The notes below the pieces were generated by a model, which was not told the origin of the DNA, searched no databases, and was given only the letters and a program-made list of their open reading frames with translations. From Proteles cristata cristata (Eukaryota; Chordata; Mammalia; Carnivora; Hyaenidae): a stretch of 64,000 nt of DNA. A program made the position numbers and the translations under genes. Each line of letters begins with the position of its first letter. The stretch's first letter is position 1. The stretch spans positions 682,001-746,000 of the forward strand of contig JAESUZ010000139.1 in NCBI GenBank assembly GCA_017311185.1, read 5' to 3'. This document shows positions 12,205 through 23,300 of this stretch, piece by piece.

Positions 12205-12545
12205 ATATGCTCTCATTACCAAAAGGGGCTAAAAATGTCTCCAAAACCTGTCTGCAGATTGGGCTTGTTGTCTTCTACCTCTACCATCATCACGAGAAGA
12301 ACTTTCCTGGGGAAGCTGCTGCCCTCTCAGCATGGGCCCCTGGGTAATGGCACATGGAGCCTACCTGAGCCCTACCTGCAAGGAGGAGGCCAGACCAGAC
12401 TACGAAACCAAACCCAGCCTAGATCCCCTAAACCTCAGCCAATGCACAGATGTGCTAGCCGGAAAAATAAATGACTGCTGTCCTTGGGGCATGGGAGGGC
12501 TTGTTACTCAGCACTAGCCACCTGTTACAGGGTGCCAGACAGTGG
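12205..12545 (+). mobile_element. LTR-like repeat, possibly MaLR
   Basis: The 3' part ('gccggaaaaataaatgactg', then 'ggcttgttactcagcacta') looks like the 'aataaatg...gtttgttacgcagcaata' end of MaLR-type LTRs. The upstream part ('ggggaagctgctgccctctc') is compatible. The subfamily is uncertain. It sits between two antisense L2 copies. Confidence 0.4.
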
Positions 12546-12599
12546 CACGATGGTGATGAGTCCTAAGATAAAAAAAAAAAAACCAAAATTAGGAACCAG

Positions 12600-13380
12600 A
12601 GTAGAAAGTATTCAGTGGGGCCACAATTTTATGGAGGATGATCAGAACTGGTCTCCATGAGAAGGTAAGATGGGAGTAAAATCTGAAGGAGACAAAGAAA
12701 TAAGCGACTCAGTCTTCCCCAGGAGAGGCACTGAAAAGGGAAAGAAAAGCACATGGAAAATATTTGAGGCAGGAGTATGTCCTTCACCTTCATAAAAAGC
12801 ACGGAAGGCAGAGTAGCCAGGAGGAGTAAGCATGGGGCAAAGTAGTAGGAGATAAAAGGACAGATTGTGTAGGGCCTTTTAGGTCCCGTATGCAGATCCG
12901 AAGTGGAGAAGTGGCATAGGCTGACTTAACTTTGAAAGGATCACCCCATTTCCTGTGCTATGAGCATGGTGTTAGGGAGTCGAGTAGAAGTGGGGAGTTG
13001 GCTGGGAACTCTTACAATAACCCAAGGAGGAAGTTACAGTGGTTTGAATGAGCCTAGCAGCAACAGAGGTGGTGGGAAGCGATCAGGTTTGGGATGTGGT
13101 GTGAATGTAGAGCCAATGAGACTGCAGTTGTAAACAATATGGAATGTGAGGGACAGCTTTGGGGGGGTGGGGGGTGACTCTAAGGTTTTAGTCCTCAGCA
13201 GCCAGAAGACTGGAGCTGGCATTTACTCAGAGGGGGAAGATTGTAAAAGGAGCAAGATCTGAGCACCTTGAGTTGACCGTGTTAAATCTGAAGTATTCAT
13301 TAGTCATCCGATGGGATGTCATGAAGGCAGGGTGATGTCTGGATGGAGACATTAATTAGGAAGTCATCAGCATATGGATT
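12600..13380 (-). mobile_element. LINE-2, antisense, long fragment
   Basis: Landmarks of reversed L2 ORF2: 'gtgtagggccttttaggtcc', 'aaaggatcacc', 'gtggtgggaagcgatcagg', 'agagccaatgag' and 'gtgactctaaggtttt'. It ends with 'gaagtcatcagcatatgg'. It repeats part of the content of 11817-12128, so it is a separate insertion. Confidence 0.85.
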
Positions 13381-15171
13381 AAGTTTTTTTTTCTCATGCC
13401 AATAAGAGATCTTTGATAAAGGAGGAGAGACAAAAATGGAAAACTGAAGTCTTCCAGAGACAAATCACTCACATAGGCTTTTTTCCAGGCCACATGGCAA
13501 ACAGTTAAAATAGTGCTCAGTTTCACTCTCGCTTCCCCTCTCTCTATCTCTCTAACCCATTGATGTGGGTTTCCCTTCCTCTCTGCCACCTTGATGAGTT
13601 TCCACCTGATCAACTGACCAAAACCCAAAACTCTGAAAGGTTTATGTGCTGGTAAGAGACATGCGCTATTCTGACTCCTACAGTCTTACTAATTAGGGCT
13701 GATACCCTGGGAGTGTGGAACGATATTGAAAACAGGAAAACACTTCCCAGCATGTCTAGAGCTAGGAAGAGGGAGAGGGGCTTCTCTGAGTCGTAGGCCA
13801 CTCTGAGCAGGTGCTACCTCTTCAGTCTATAGGTGTTAAAATCTTATAGTGGAACAGAGATCGGAAAACCAATACAGAGAGCAACATTGCCCTGTTTCAA
13901 CGAGTGACACTCCTGTGCTGAGCTGAGACACAAAACGTAGAGGAGAAATTGACAGAGAAAATATAAGTGGCCAAACTATAGCATCAAATGATAACTTCAA
14001 AATAAATGCCCACAGGATTGTAAAGTCACCACAAACACAATTGTTCAACACCTCAAAGCAAGTTTTAAAATCTGATTCTCTTTTACTGCCATCATTGTCC
14101 ACCTGCAGCCAAGAAACTTTAGCCTCATAAATTTAAAAATGGTTTGATTAAGTTTTAAAGAAACTTTGTGACCTAGTAAACTAACAAGGGCTGCTGGGAG
14201 CTAAAACTGAAATTTAGATGATCAAAAGTGAGCTCCAAGCTTGGGCTCAGAAGGAGGATAAGGGACCTCAAGTCCACTAAGGTAATACAGCCATGGAGGG
14301 GACTGACTCGGAAAAGAAAGGTCTGTATCTCATGGAAGAGTCACGTGAGAAAGATGCTGGAGTCAAATTTGGAATCACAGCTGAGCATCCTCTTCACTAT
14401 CCATTAGCTGCTACACACTGAACGTTGTGTCCATTTCCCTTTCACTTTGGGATAAGTAGTCTTACAGTTTCATGGCTGTGCTCATGTTTCCTACTTTCAA
14501 ATTACGATGGAATCCTTAAAGGCCCAGCACAGCAAAGAGTGAGCCTCAGCTTCTTGGGGTGGTGGGGGAGGGGCGGCGCTTAGCATTTCCGGTGCACTGG
14601 GGAGTTAAGGACCGCCTCAGACACATTGTAGGTGAGCTGCAAGACTACAGGTGTGCACTGGCAGCGGTACAGTAAGGGGACATTATAGCGGGGTTTTCTT
14701 TGAACTTTTACCTCTACAAAATTAAACCCAAGTAAAGGAGATTCACAAAGGCAGCCGAGCACACCCAAGATTTTACCCTGTGGAGCATCTTGCAGGGATT
14801 ATGTCTCTTCCCTGGCCAACGGAGCAGAACTATGGGATGGGAAAGGCAGATAAAGGCGATCATTGGGTCATTGAGATAGTTCATAAGGGATGAAGGGTAT
14901 TTTGAGGGGGGTGGCAGGGCAGAAGGCAAAACAAGGGCCGGCTGGTGAAAACACAGACACAGAAATCAGTTCAACCAGGGGAGACTTTTCCTGACAAAAG
15001 TCTTACCTCAAAAGCAGAGAGCAAAACTATGGAGGGTGTGGTCTTTCCTTTATTTTTCTTTATGGACAAAAATGCACTGAGTAAACTCTATCATGTGCCA
15101 GACACAGTGCTCAGATATCATGTGTCCGTTTACTGCGCTATGTCTATGGGGCTATTGCCCCCACTGGACAT
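13381..15171. other. Unique sequence
   Basis: No recognised repeat. 14570-14700 is locally GC-rich with several CpGs and may be conserved. Minus-strand frames at 13356-13628, 13836-14102 and 14580-14929 lack recognisable motifs. Confidence 0.4.
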
Positions 15172-15185
15172 AGGAGCCACTTGAA

Positions 15186-15405
15186 TTTTGCTTTTAATGT
15201 TTTTAATGTTTATTTATTTTTGAGAGAAAGAGAGAGTGCATGAGCAAAGGAGGGACAGAGAGAGAGGGAGACACAGTATACGAAGGAGGCTCCAGGCTCT
15301 GAGCTGTCAGCACAGAGCCCGACATGGGGCTCAAACTCACTGACTGTGAGATCATGACCTGAACCAACATCAGACACTTAACTGACTGAGCCCCTCAGCT
15401 GCCCC
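15186..15405 (-). mobile_element. Felid SINE, antisense
   Basis: Reversed tail 'aatgtttatttatttttgag', body 'ctccaggctctgagctgtca', head 'cctcagctgcccc'. The target-site duplication is aggagccacttgaa (15172-15185) against aggaaccacttgaa (15406-15419), 13 of 14 identical. Confidence 0.97.
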
Positions 15406-15419
15406 AGGAACCACTTGAA

Positions 15420-16006
15420 GGGTTATCTGTTCTTACCGCTCTGTTCTCAGCACATGCATCAAAACTGTCTCTTGGAGGGGAGAAGAGAGGAAGGGAGGAA
15501 TAAAGTATAGAAAAGATTTCTGCATTGGTGAGATGATTGGATTAATTGAAGTGTTATTCATTTAAATCACATCAACCAAAGAGATGTGGAAACCACTGGT
15601 TAAAAAAAACCAACAACACTTGAAACAATGATTTTCAAACACTGAGTAAATGAAGATGGAGCACTCTTCCCATTCTACACACTTTGGTTATACAGAGAGT
15701 TCAACCCTTGTCCACTCAAATAGCAGGGAAGAGTGCTGGCTATTGGCCTATCTTTGGAAGAGTTAGGCAAAGGAAGATTTTGTTTTCTATCAGTTTACCA
15801 GAATACCACCCAAATCCCCCAGGGAGCCAATTAGGTTTTATCGTGCCCGTTTTTCTCTTCAGACGATGGACAGGCCTCATCCAAAGAGATGATGTCCCTC
15901 CCACCTCCTCTCCAAGTGACAGAGGGTGGACCCAAGTGCTATCTGCTGTCCACAGGGTCAGCACCGCATAAACATTAGAACAAGCGAGCCCTTAAGGCCT
16001 TCTGTT
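15420..16006. other. Unique sequence
   Basis: No repeat recognised. Overlapping frames on both strands at 15684-15971 look like chance. Confidence 0.4.
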
Positions 16007-16022
16007 CCAAGCTCCACATTTC

Positions 16023-16233
16023 ATTTACTATTTTTACAAATTTTTTCATGTTTTATTTATTTTTGAGAGAGCATAAGTGGGGGAGGGGCAGAGAGAGAGA
16101 GAGAGAGAGAGGCTCCAAAGCGGGCTCTGCGCTGACAGCAGCAAGCCCAAGATGGAGTTCTTATTCAGGCACCACAAGATCATGACCTGAGCCGAAGTCA
16201 GACACTCAACCGACTGAGCCACCCGGGCACCTC
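16023..16233 (-). mobile_element. Felid SINE, antisense
   Basis: Reversed tail 'atgttttatttatttttgag' and reversed head 'gactgagccacccgggcacc'. The flanking duplication is ccaagctccacattt (16007-16021) against ccaagctccatattt (16234-16248). A (GA)n stretch at 16091-16112 replaces part of the body. Confidence 0.97.
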
Positions 16234-16248
16234 CCAAGCTCCATATTT

Positions 16249-17589
16249 TAAAGGCCATGGGACTGGTGCCCAGAGTGGGGCACTGACCCTCCCTTGTGCC
16301 ACAGCCAAGCTCTGTTTCCACACAACTTGGGCAAAACTCAGTGGACCACCTGGTCTCCATTAACCGTGTTTCTTGTCAGCCTTTCTACTGTTTAAACTTC
16401 TCTGCATTTCCCTCTTAGGGTTGTTCCCCACTGGCACCCAAACCTATGCTGCCAAGAACTGTCACCTGCAGAACCGACCGTTAGTAAGTAGTGCCAGGCA
16501 GTGATGAGGCGGATGTTGAAGCGAGGATACTCTCTTGACCTCACAGCCATTAGTGGTGCTGGAAAACACAGGAAATGGGGAGAAGCCCTGGCTAATTGGC
16601 CAGAACTGCTGTCACCAGCAAGCAGTGATAGGGCTGGGTGTGATTACTATAGTTCTGGCTTATTCCTTCATAGCCTATCTAGAATCCCCCACCTCACACC
16701 AAAAGATTCACCCCTCGGCCCTGACTTTCCCCAGGACGTACCTTCCTAGGCCTTTACGGGACTCTTTCAACTTCCCCTCAGCAATCATTTTATTTAAAAT
16801 CATCTCTACTTTCTAGCCTGGTTATTAGCCATCACTGCTGAGAGTAGGCTGGGCTGCTAAATTAGTTGGTACTCACTGTTCCAATGCTCCTTAGGCTTCT
16901 CTTCCTGTCACGGAGGGCTCATAAAAGGGAATGCATGCGGTGACAAGCAATGGACTCATAAATCTGAGACTGCAGGTCGGTACCTTACTTACTGCCCATG
17001 GCTGGATGAGCTGGGGTGTGGGCATGAAGATGTTTTTCTGTACAAGTGATATTAAAAAAAAATCATTAACAAAAAATACAATTAAATAACTAAACAAGTA
17101 AATAAATAAATAACAACCTCTATCATCAGGCAACTTTTCTCTGTCTTTTTGGAGCCATCCAAACAATGTTCTCAAAACTGAAATACATCAGAGAGCATCG
17201 ATTTATACGATCTGCTTATTGTAGATGAGAGGAAATTTGCCTGGAAAATAGGTATTTCAAAAAGTTGAACCATTCAGGTTTTAAAAATCTCTATTCCCAT
17301 TCTCCACTCCAGCCTTGACATGACTGGTCTGGGAAACGGAATAAAAGAGTCAGGATTGCGTTTGGGGTGCTCCCCGCCATAAAGAGAAGAAAAGGGGTGC
17401 ATATCCAGTATGAAATAAGCTACCCCAGGCCAGATCAGATCATAGGGAAGTAAGGCACAGACAGAGTATCTTCCCCTCGCTGAGGAAGCAGGAGGTTCAC
17501 ATCCTCTTGGGATACCATAATGGTGTCCACTCACTGTGATTTTTCACTGTGATTTTCTAAAGCCTGCGTCTGATTAGTGCATTCTCCAG
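16249..17589. other. Unique sequence with an A-rich tract
   Basis: 17050-17115 is A/T-rich simple sequence. No gene recognised. The minus-strand frame at 17274-17534 (86 codons) and the plus frames at 16501-16816 have no known motif. Confidence 0.4.
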
Positions 17590-17820
17590 GCCCAAAACTC
17601 AGTGGCTCCAGCCTACATCTCGGTTGACTTTCTAAAAGCCTTAGTCTTCACGGTCTGACCTTACCTACTTCTCATCTCACTTCCTAGCCTTTGTTGACAA
17701 AATGAAATATCCTTACTGATCTTAATTAAGTCCCCCTGCTCCCCCACCTTCAGGCTTTGCTCAAGTTGCCTGTAATGTTCTTCCTTGCCTCTTGGCCCAT
17801 CTCAGCAGGTCCATGCCCCA
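17590..17820 (+). mobile_element. LINE-2 fragment, sense
   Basis: 'ctgaccttacctacttctca', 'cttcaggctttgctcaagtt' and 'gcctgtaatgttcttcctt' follow L2 ORF2 C-terminal text in sense order. Confidence 0.7.
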
Positions 17821-17824
17821 CTAT

Positions 17825-18290
17825 CCTTCATGGGTGGCAACAGACAGAAATTGACTCAAAAAGAACTAAGTGGAAAGATAGAAGTATATCTCATGAAAAC
17901 CAAAAGTAGCAGTACAACTAGACCTTACAGGACATTGGAATAAAGTGGAAAGCCACAGGGAGCAGTCACTCATTCTCTCCTTCCATACTCTTCTCCATAC
18001 TTCCTGTTTCCTCACTAGCCAAATATGCTCTGTCTCTACTCCCTCTCAGGAGTCTGTTCTCTTGCTTTCAGATTCTGTTTTCTTACCTTCCCATATAGAC
18101 TGACCAAACATGGGCACCTCAGGCTTTTGCATATTTTCTTAGTTCCAAACCCATTGATCAACTGACTAGCATCTTGTAGGGTACGCCAGTTCCCAATGTA
18201 GAGGGGAAGAACTTCATTGGGTCAACTTACCCACTGGACTGACACGCAGCCATTCAAGTCCATCTGCTTGGCTTTGGCCATGCAGATGAA
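17825..18290 (+). mobile_element. Old MER-type repeat (family Z)
   Basis: Opens 'ggcaacagacagaaattgac' and later has 'ggaaagccacagggagcagt'. This is the same kind of text as 53000-53700, though more diverged. Name uncertain. Confidence 0.35.
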
Positions 18291-18342
18291 AGGCATCAGT
18301 TATAGCTTGGGCGTGCCTCTGTGTGAGTGTAACTGTGTTGCT

Positions 18343-18376
18343 GGGGGGGGGGGGGCGGGGAGGGCGGAGGGGAGGG
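18343..18376 (+). repeat. Poly-G tract, G-quadruplex-prone
   Basis: A run of 13 G, then GGGG, GGG, GGGG and GGG blocks separated by one to three bases. It easily meets the four-run rule for an intramolecular G-quadruplex. Confidence 0.9.
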
Positions 18377-19119
18377 CATTCTCATAGAAGCAAGGCATGA
18401 CTGAGGCAGACTTACTAAAAGTTTACCTCCATCAAAAATCCAGCTCCAATTCCAGCCCTTTTTCGAAGCTTTCTCTGATTCCACCATCTAGACATTATCT
18501 CTCCTCTCTCTGAGTATCTATATCACTTGTAGGTGACAGTTTGGTGTCCTTTCCGCTGAGCATAAGCTCCTCCACCTTTTCTTCTTCTAAAAGATACCTT
18601 CTTAGCCCGAAGGTTAAAAAGCAAACATTGATCCAGGCTAAGCCAAGTGCAGCACCTCACCCACCTCACCTGGAAATAGGATGATGAAGGTGAGAGCCTC
18701 TAAGATGTGGGCTGGTCTGGGCTGATGACAGATGGGTGGCATCGGCAGCGACCTCCTTCCAGGCTTGGATGCTAGGGTGTCTGGCTACTTCTGGCACCCT
18801 CTGATAAGACACTGTAAGGAAGAGGCTGCGTAAGAGACTGTCACAAGCTCATCTGAGCAGAACAAAAAAGAAGTAACAAGATGAAATGTGGTTGGAATTT
18901 AGGGCAGCTTCCGAAAAACTGAGTCCATATCTGGGGCTCCCAGGAGTTGTTCTCATTTCTGACCTTCTGAAGCCTCATTTGTGAATTATCTCAGGATCCT
19001 AATAAATCTCTTTTCGCTTAGGGTAGCCATAGGTTTCTTGTAACCAATAAGAAGTGACTGCATAGCCCTTTATTTAAACTTTTATTTTGAGGCCAATTGC
19101 TTCTTACATTGAATTATCC
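18377..19119. other. Unique sequence
   Basis: No repeat or gene recognised. Confidence 0.4.
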
Positions 19120-19270
19120 TTATTTGTCTCCACCCCCTCTTTCTCCTATGGTTCGATGAGATTCCTGAAGGCAGAGATCATGTATTACTGCTTTCTGATT
19201 TCCCCCAAAGCCCCTATCATGGGAGATAATAAGTTCTTATAATATGTTCATTAAATGAATGAGTGAATAG
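19120..19270 (+). mobile_element. LINE-2 3' end, sense
   Basis: 'gattcctgaaggcagagatca', a 'cccccaaagcccctatcatgg' equivalent of the L2 terminal segment, and 'ttcattaaatgaatgagtga' at the terminus. Confidence 0.75.
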
Positions 19271-19628
19271 AAAACATCCATTGTCCTATTCCCAAGATCA
19301 AGCACTTCGTGAAATTGGGGAATACCTGTGAATAGAAAGAAGTAATTGCTGCCTAAATCAGTGTTTCAGGGCATGATAGTACAGTTTTCTAACTGGTACC
19401 TGAGTTCTCCTGGCCTGTTCCCTTCTACAGTTAGAATGCAGGGATATGGACAGATGTGGCTTTTGCTGAAGAAACAGTATTTGATGGGTTCCTGGGAGAA
19501 AGAAATGAGAGACAACTCTTTACGGCATGGAATAAAGAGAAAGAGCCTTTCTATTTTCCCAAAGCATGAGCACTGCTTCTTACAGAATCCAACCTATGGC
19601 ACGCTGAGTTCATGGGTTTGGTGTCGGT

Positions 19629-20468
19629 ATGGCTCAGCAAATGTCCAAAACCATCAAGTCTTGGCCAGAACCCACAGATACTGTGATTTCACAGAGGTAC
19701 CCAGAGTTGTGTTCATTTGTGCCTGGAAAATTTCCAGGTCCTAGGACAGGCTCTCTAGCTGTTCGTATTGAAATCAGAGTAGGGGTTCTGAAAATCTTGT
19801 CTAAAGCTTACCTTCCCGCCGACTTCTGTGTTTTCTACCGAGTCTGCTCAAAACCCCTCTGGAGGATTCAAATGTGTCCTTGGTTGAGAAGCTTCTCTCT
19901 CCAAACCCCAGAAGGGGCTGTTGATCCTCTGTGCCCAAACTCATCTGTCAGTCTCCCTCCTCATCCCCAGAGCCCAGGCTGGCAGGGCTGGGCCCCAAAT
20001 TTTACACAGAGTTTCACCTCACCCTTCCCTAGTGACAGACTGCTACCCTCAGCTTGCCCTGAAACAAATGCTAAGACTGTCCCAGGGACACCAATGCTGC
20101 CAGCTCCTTGCCTACTCTCGCTTCGCCACCCCCTCCCCAGGCCCCAGCAGGCCGTATCTTTCCCACATGTTTGGCATTTGACAAAGCTGCCTCCCTTGGG
20201 ACCATTCAGCTGTGACATTTTCCCAGCATGTCTTCTCCTTGTCAACATGACACAGGGCAGGCAGTCTTTCAAAGTGAGAGAGAGAACAGAGCATGCAGGC
20301 ATACCCGTGCACGCGCGCATAGACACGCACACACACGCACACGCGCACACAGGTGCAGAGGAGAGAGGGAAAGGAAAAGAACCTCAGTGGAAAGGCAGCA
20401 CCAAATTGAGCTCAAATGTAAACATGCCTCAAAGTAGCAACAGCTCAGCAGTGCACATTTTGCTTTGA
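19629..20468 (+). other. Long open frame, 279 codons, coding status unproven
   Basis: The frame begins with ATG, overlaps another 132-codon frame (19346-19744), and ends after a histidine/threonine/alanine-rich stretch encoded by the CA/CG-rich simple repeat at 20305-20351. No signal peptide, membrane segment or known domain is visible. There is no splice or promoter context that I can defend. The length is somewhat more than expected by chance at this base composition, but composition and the simple repeat argue against a real gene. Confidence 0.15.
20305..20351 (+). repeat. Alternating purine-pyrimidine (CA/CG) tract
   Basis: Mostly uninterrupted CG and CA dinucleotides ('cgtgcacgcgcgcat', then 'acacgcacacacacgcacac'). 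CG-containing alternation is the most favourable sequence for Z-DNA. Confidence 0.9.
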
Positions 20469-20734
20469 TAAGAAGCTGTGGGAAGGTTGAGCCTCTTCAC
20501 ACAACCTTCGCAAAAGCCCTTAATAGACTGGACAAGACTCCATTTTGGTATGGCCGAAACGCAAGCACTGCTAGGGTCCAAAGCCGCCACCAGTTATGAG
20601 GTTGCCTATCAGAGATAATATCTCCCCCTGCCCCTTTAATACCTGTGCCCACTCCCGCCTGGCCAGGGTGGGGTCAGCAGTAGAGAATCTCTGGCCATCA
20701 CCCTGCTGGATTTCCATTTGAACACACCCTCCAG

Positions 20735-21060
20735 TCACTATGCCTCTCTGCCTTTGCTCAGCTGCTCTCTGTTCCTGGAAGTCACCCTCGTGCTTCCTCT
20801 ATTCATCTTCCAGAAAACTTCCCCTCTTTAAGAGTTAGCTCAATTTGCTCCCTATCTGGCCCTCCGTAGGCACCATTAGATTCACCTGCTGCAACGTGTG
20901 CAGGCCTCCATCTCGCAAACAGCACACTGTCTTGCATTTGTCTTTTGATGTTTCTATTCAGCTAAAAGATTGTGTGGGCCTTAAGGCACAGAAAATGGCT
21001 TTTTTATGTCTATCCCCAGCACCTAGCACAGCTCCTGTCATACAGAATTTTATAAAAAGC
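20735..21060 (+). mobile_element. LINE-2 3' end, sense
   Basis: 'gcctttgctcagctgctctc', 'gttcctggaagtcaccctc', then 'ttaagagttagctcaatttg' and 'tatccccagcacctagcaca' follow L2 to its 3' end in order. Confidence 0.85.
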
Positions 21061-21189
21061 AGAAAGGCTGGGGAAACCCCTTGGCACCAAGAGATTCTTC
21101 CTTCTCTTGCCACTTTCGTTTAACAGAAATGTATGTTAGTGGATGTCTGAAAAGACCGCCTCACTTTCCTACTGAGGAACTGCCCACCC

Positions 21190-21660
21190 ATCCGACACGC
21201 AAAGCGCACTGTCATTCACAGTGGCCAACCCTCCTCCCCTGTCCTACGGGTAAACATGTGACCCAGCCTGACCACTTTATTCCAGCTCCCTGATCACAGT
21301 AATATGTTCAGGAGTGGACACATGACACAAGTAAATTTAATAATGCCTTCTCTGAGATGTAATGTGTAAATGTCTCTCTTCTTGGATTATAAATTATAAG
21401 AATATAGAAATAGAGCTATTAGTGACTATCTTTTCTTCCTTTTGAGTATGAAGCCAAAATATAGAGAAGGAGGTATAGGTAGATAGAGAGATGTACAAGT
21501 ACAGCCCTAATATATTGTTCTAATGCCTGGATCAAGCTGTGCCTGAAGTCAAGACCCATCTTGTTCTTCCTGGTTATTAGAATTTAGAGCCAAATTCCCT
21601 CTATGACCTTCTCATCTTTCTTTCTTCTTCTTCTTCTTCTTTTTTTTTTTTTTTGTTTCT
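21190..21660 (-). mobile_element. Old MER-type repeat (family Z, opposite orientation)
   Basis: 'aacatgtgacccagcctgac', 'gatcacagtaatatgttcag' and 'gtggacacatgacacaag' are the complementary-orientation version of the family at 53000-53700. Name uncertain. The TTC/T tract closes it. Confidence 0.4.
21615..21654 (+). repeat. (TTC)n followed by poly-T
   Basis: About six TTC units grading into an uninterrupted T tract. Pure pyrimidine, so potentially triplex-forming and length-variable. Confidence 0.95.
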
Positions 21661-22009
21661 CTAAGCTACTTGTAGTTGAATTCCTATCTTTTTCAATCAA
21701 AACAGGGCTGAAATATACCATTTTTATATAAAGTGAGAGTTTCTTCTTTACTGATGGAACTCTTAATTACTTTATTCTGAACAATAAAACTCATCTGGGG
21801 AGACCCATTAGCCTCACGGTGATCCCAACCATTGCTTATATTTGGTGCTTTCAGACATGATCTGACATAAACCTGACATGGCCTGTTTAAAAGAGAGGAC
21901 GAAACATTTTAACACAGATTTAGCAACTATTCTCAGGAGAGTTGCAACTGTCCATCATCATAATTGAAACACTTAAAGGTTGTTTTTAAAAAGCGATACC
22001 CTGGTTAAG

Positions 22010-22535
22010 CCATACAGCCTTTAGAAGGAAATGTAGGTGAATATTTTCCTGATCTTGGAGTAGGCAAAGGATACAAAAAGCTCTAATGATAAAGGGAAGA
22101 CAATCAATAAATTGGACTACATTAAAATAGAGAACTTTTGTCCAAAGATATCATAAGAGAGTGAAAACACAAGCCACAGAGTGGGAGAAGGTATTTGCAA
22201 TAGGCATCAATAAAGGACTTATATCCAGAATACATAAAGAACTCCTACAAATCAATAAGAAATGGGCAGGCAACTCAACAGAAAACAAAACTGAAAAAAC
22301 AAAGACAAAATGGAAGATCAAACGGTCAATATGATGTGGAAAGGTGTCCAGCCTCACTAATTATCAGAGAAATTCAAATGGAAACCATAGTGAGATCCCT
22401 TTACAAATCCACCCCAAAAGCCTAGTATGAAGAAGACAACAGGAAGAGGTTGTGAAGCATGTGGAAGAGCTAGTAATCTCCTACATCGCTAGTAGGAATA
22501 CAAATGAGCACCCACTCTAGGAAATTGTTTTAAAT
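22010..22535 (+). mobile_element. L1 ORF2 3' fragment
   Basis: Sense L1 ORF2 text: 'ggagtaggcaaaggatacaa', 'aaattggactacattaaaat', 'cttatatccagaatacataa' and 'ttatcagagaaattcaaatg'. It ends at 'aggaaattgtttt' without a poly-A, so both ends are lost. Frames are broken. Confidence 0.85.
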
Positions 22536-22784
22536 ATTTGTTGACACTTAACTTTTTCATATGGGATGCTGGTAATGTTCTGCATATTGCTGGGTGCCGG
22601 GTGCATACATGAGTGTGCTGACTGTCAATTCTTGGAGCTATGTGCTTATGAGCGGGTACATCTCTGAATGTATGTCTTAACATTTAACTTCAGTGCTGTC
22701 AGCAATGCGAGGCAGGTCAGCAGCGTCCTCACAGCCAAGCGGGCCAGGCAGAGGCTCCGTTCTCAGTCCTGGTTTTCCACGCCG

Positions 22785-22846
22785 CCCTTCAGTTCAACCA
22801 GTTACCCAACATCCTCCCTTCAGTTCAACCAGTTACCCAACATCCT
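22785..22846 (+). repeat. Perfect 31-bp tandem duplication (two copies)
   Basis: Copies at 22785-22815 and 22816-22846 are identical base for base (each runs from 'cccttcagttcaacc' to 'cccaacatcct'). The 31-bp unit is not a simple repeat and lies in moderately GC-rich unique sequence. Identity implies a recent event. Confidence 0.98.
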
Positions 22847-23082
22847 TTAGGGCAGCCAGAGTCGATTTCCACCCCTCGGAGTGCAGAACACCGACTGGCA
22901 CAACGTACATAATTTTTACAGGAATAATTAACTTCTTGTGATACATGTTTACATATTCAAAATGGTCAAACCATTTCTTTTGTCATTTTTCTGATTGAGG
23001 AATATGTCATACTTTCTGATTGGCCATATATTTGGAGTTGCCCTTTACCCAGCTGATGCTTCAAATGTCTACTAAAAGGCAG

Positions 23083-23300
23083 CTGGTGTGGTGGTTAAAC
23101 ACTGGGACGGACGCTAAACAGTCTGGTTTTGATTCCCAGGCCCCAAATCTGCTGACTATGTGGCTTTGGAAAAACTCCTCAACTTCTCTGTCTTGATTTG
23201 CTCACTTTTTAAAATAGAGAGAATGCCTACTTCCCTAAGTTTGTTATGAGTACATTCAGGTAAAGCATTTGTAAATATTAGCTGTTGTTATAGTTATTAA
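23083..23300 (+). mobile_element. MIR SINE, near full length
   Basis: Head 'gtgtggtggttaaacactgg', B-box-like 'ggttttgattcccagg', core 'gctgactatgtggctttgg', then 'cctcaacttctctgtcttg', and 3' 'gtaaagcatttgtaaat'. One of the best-preserved MIRs in the window. Confidence 0.9.

Noticed and set aside
22010..22535. Broken L1 ORF2 as an active element
   Set aside because: Both ends are missing and the frame is interrupted.
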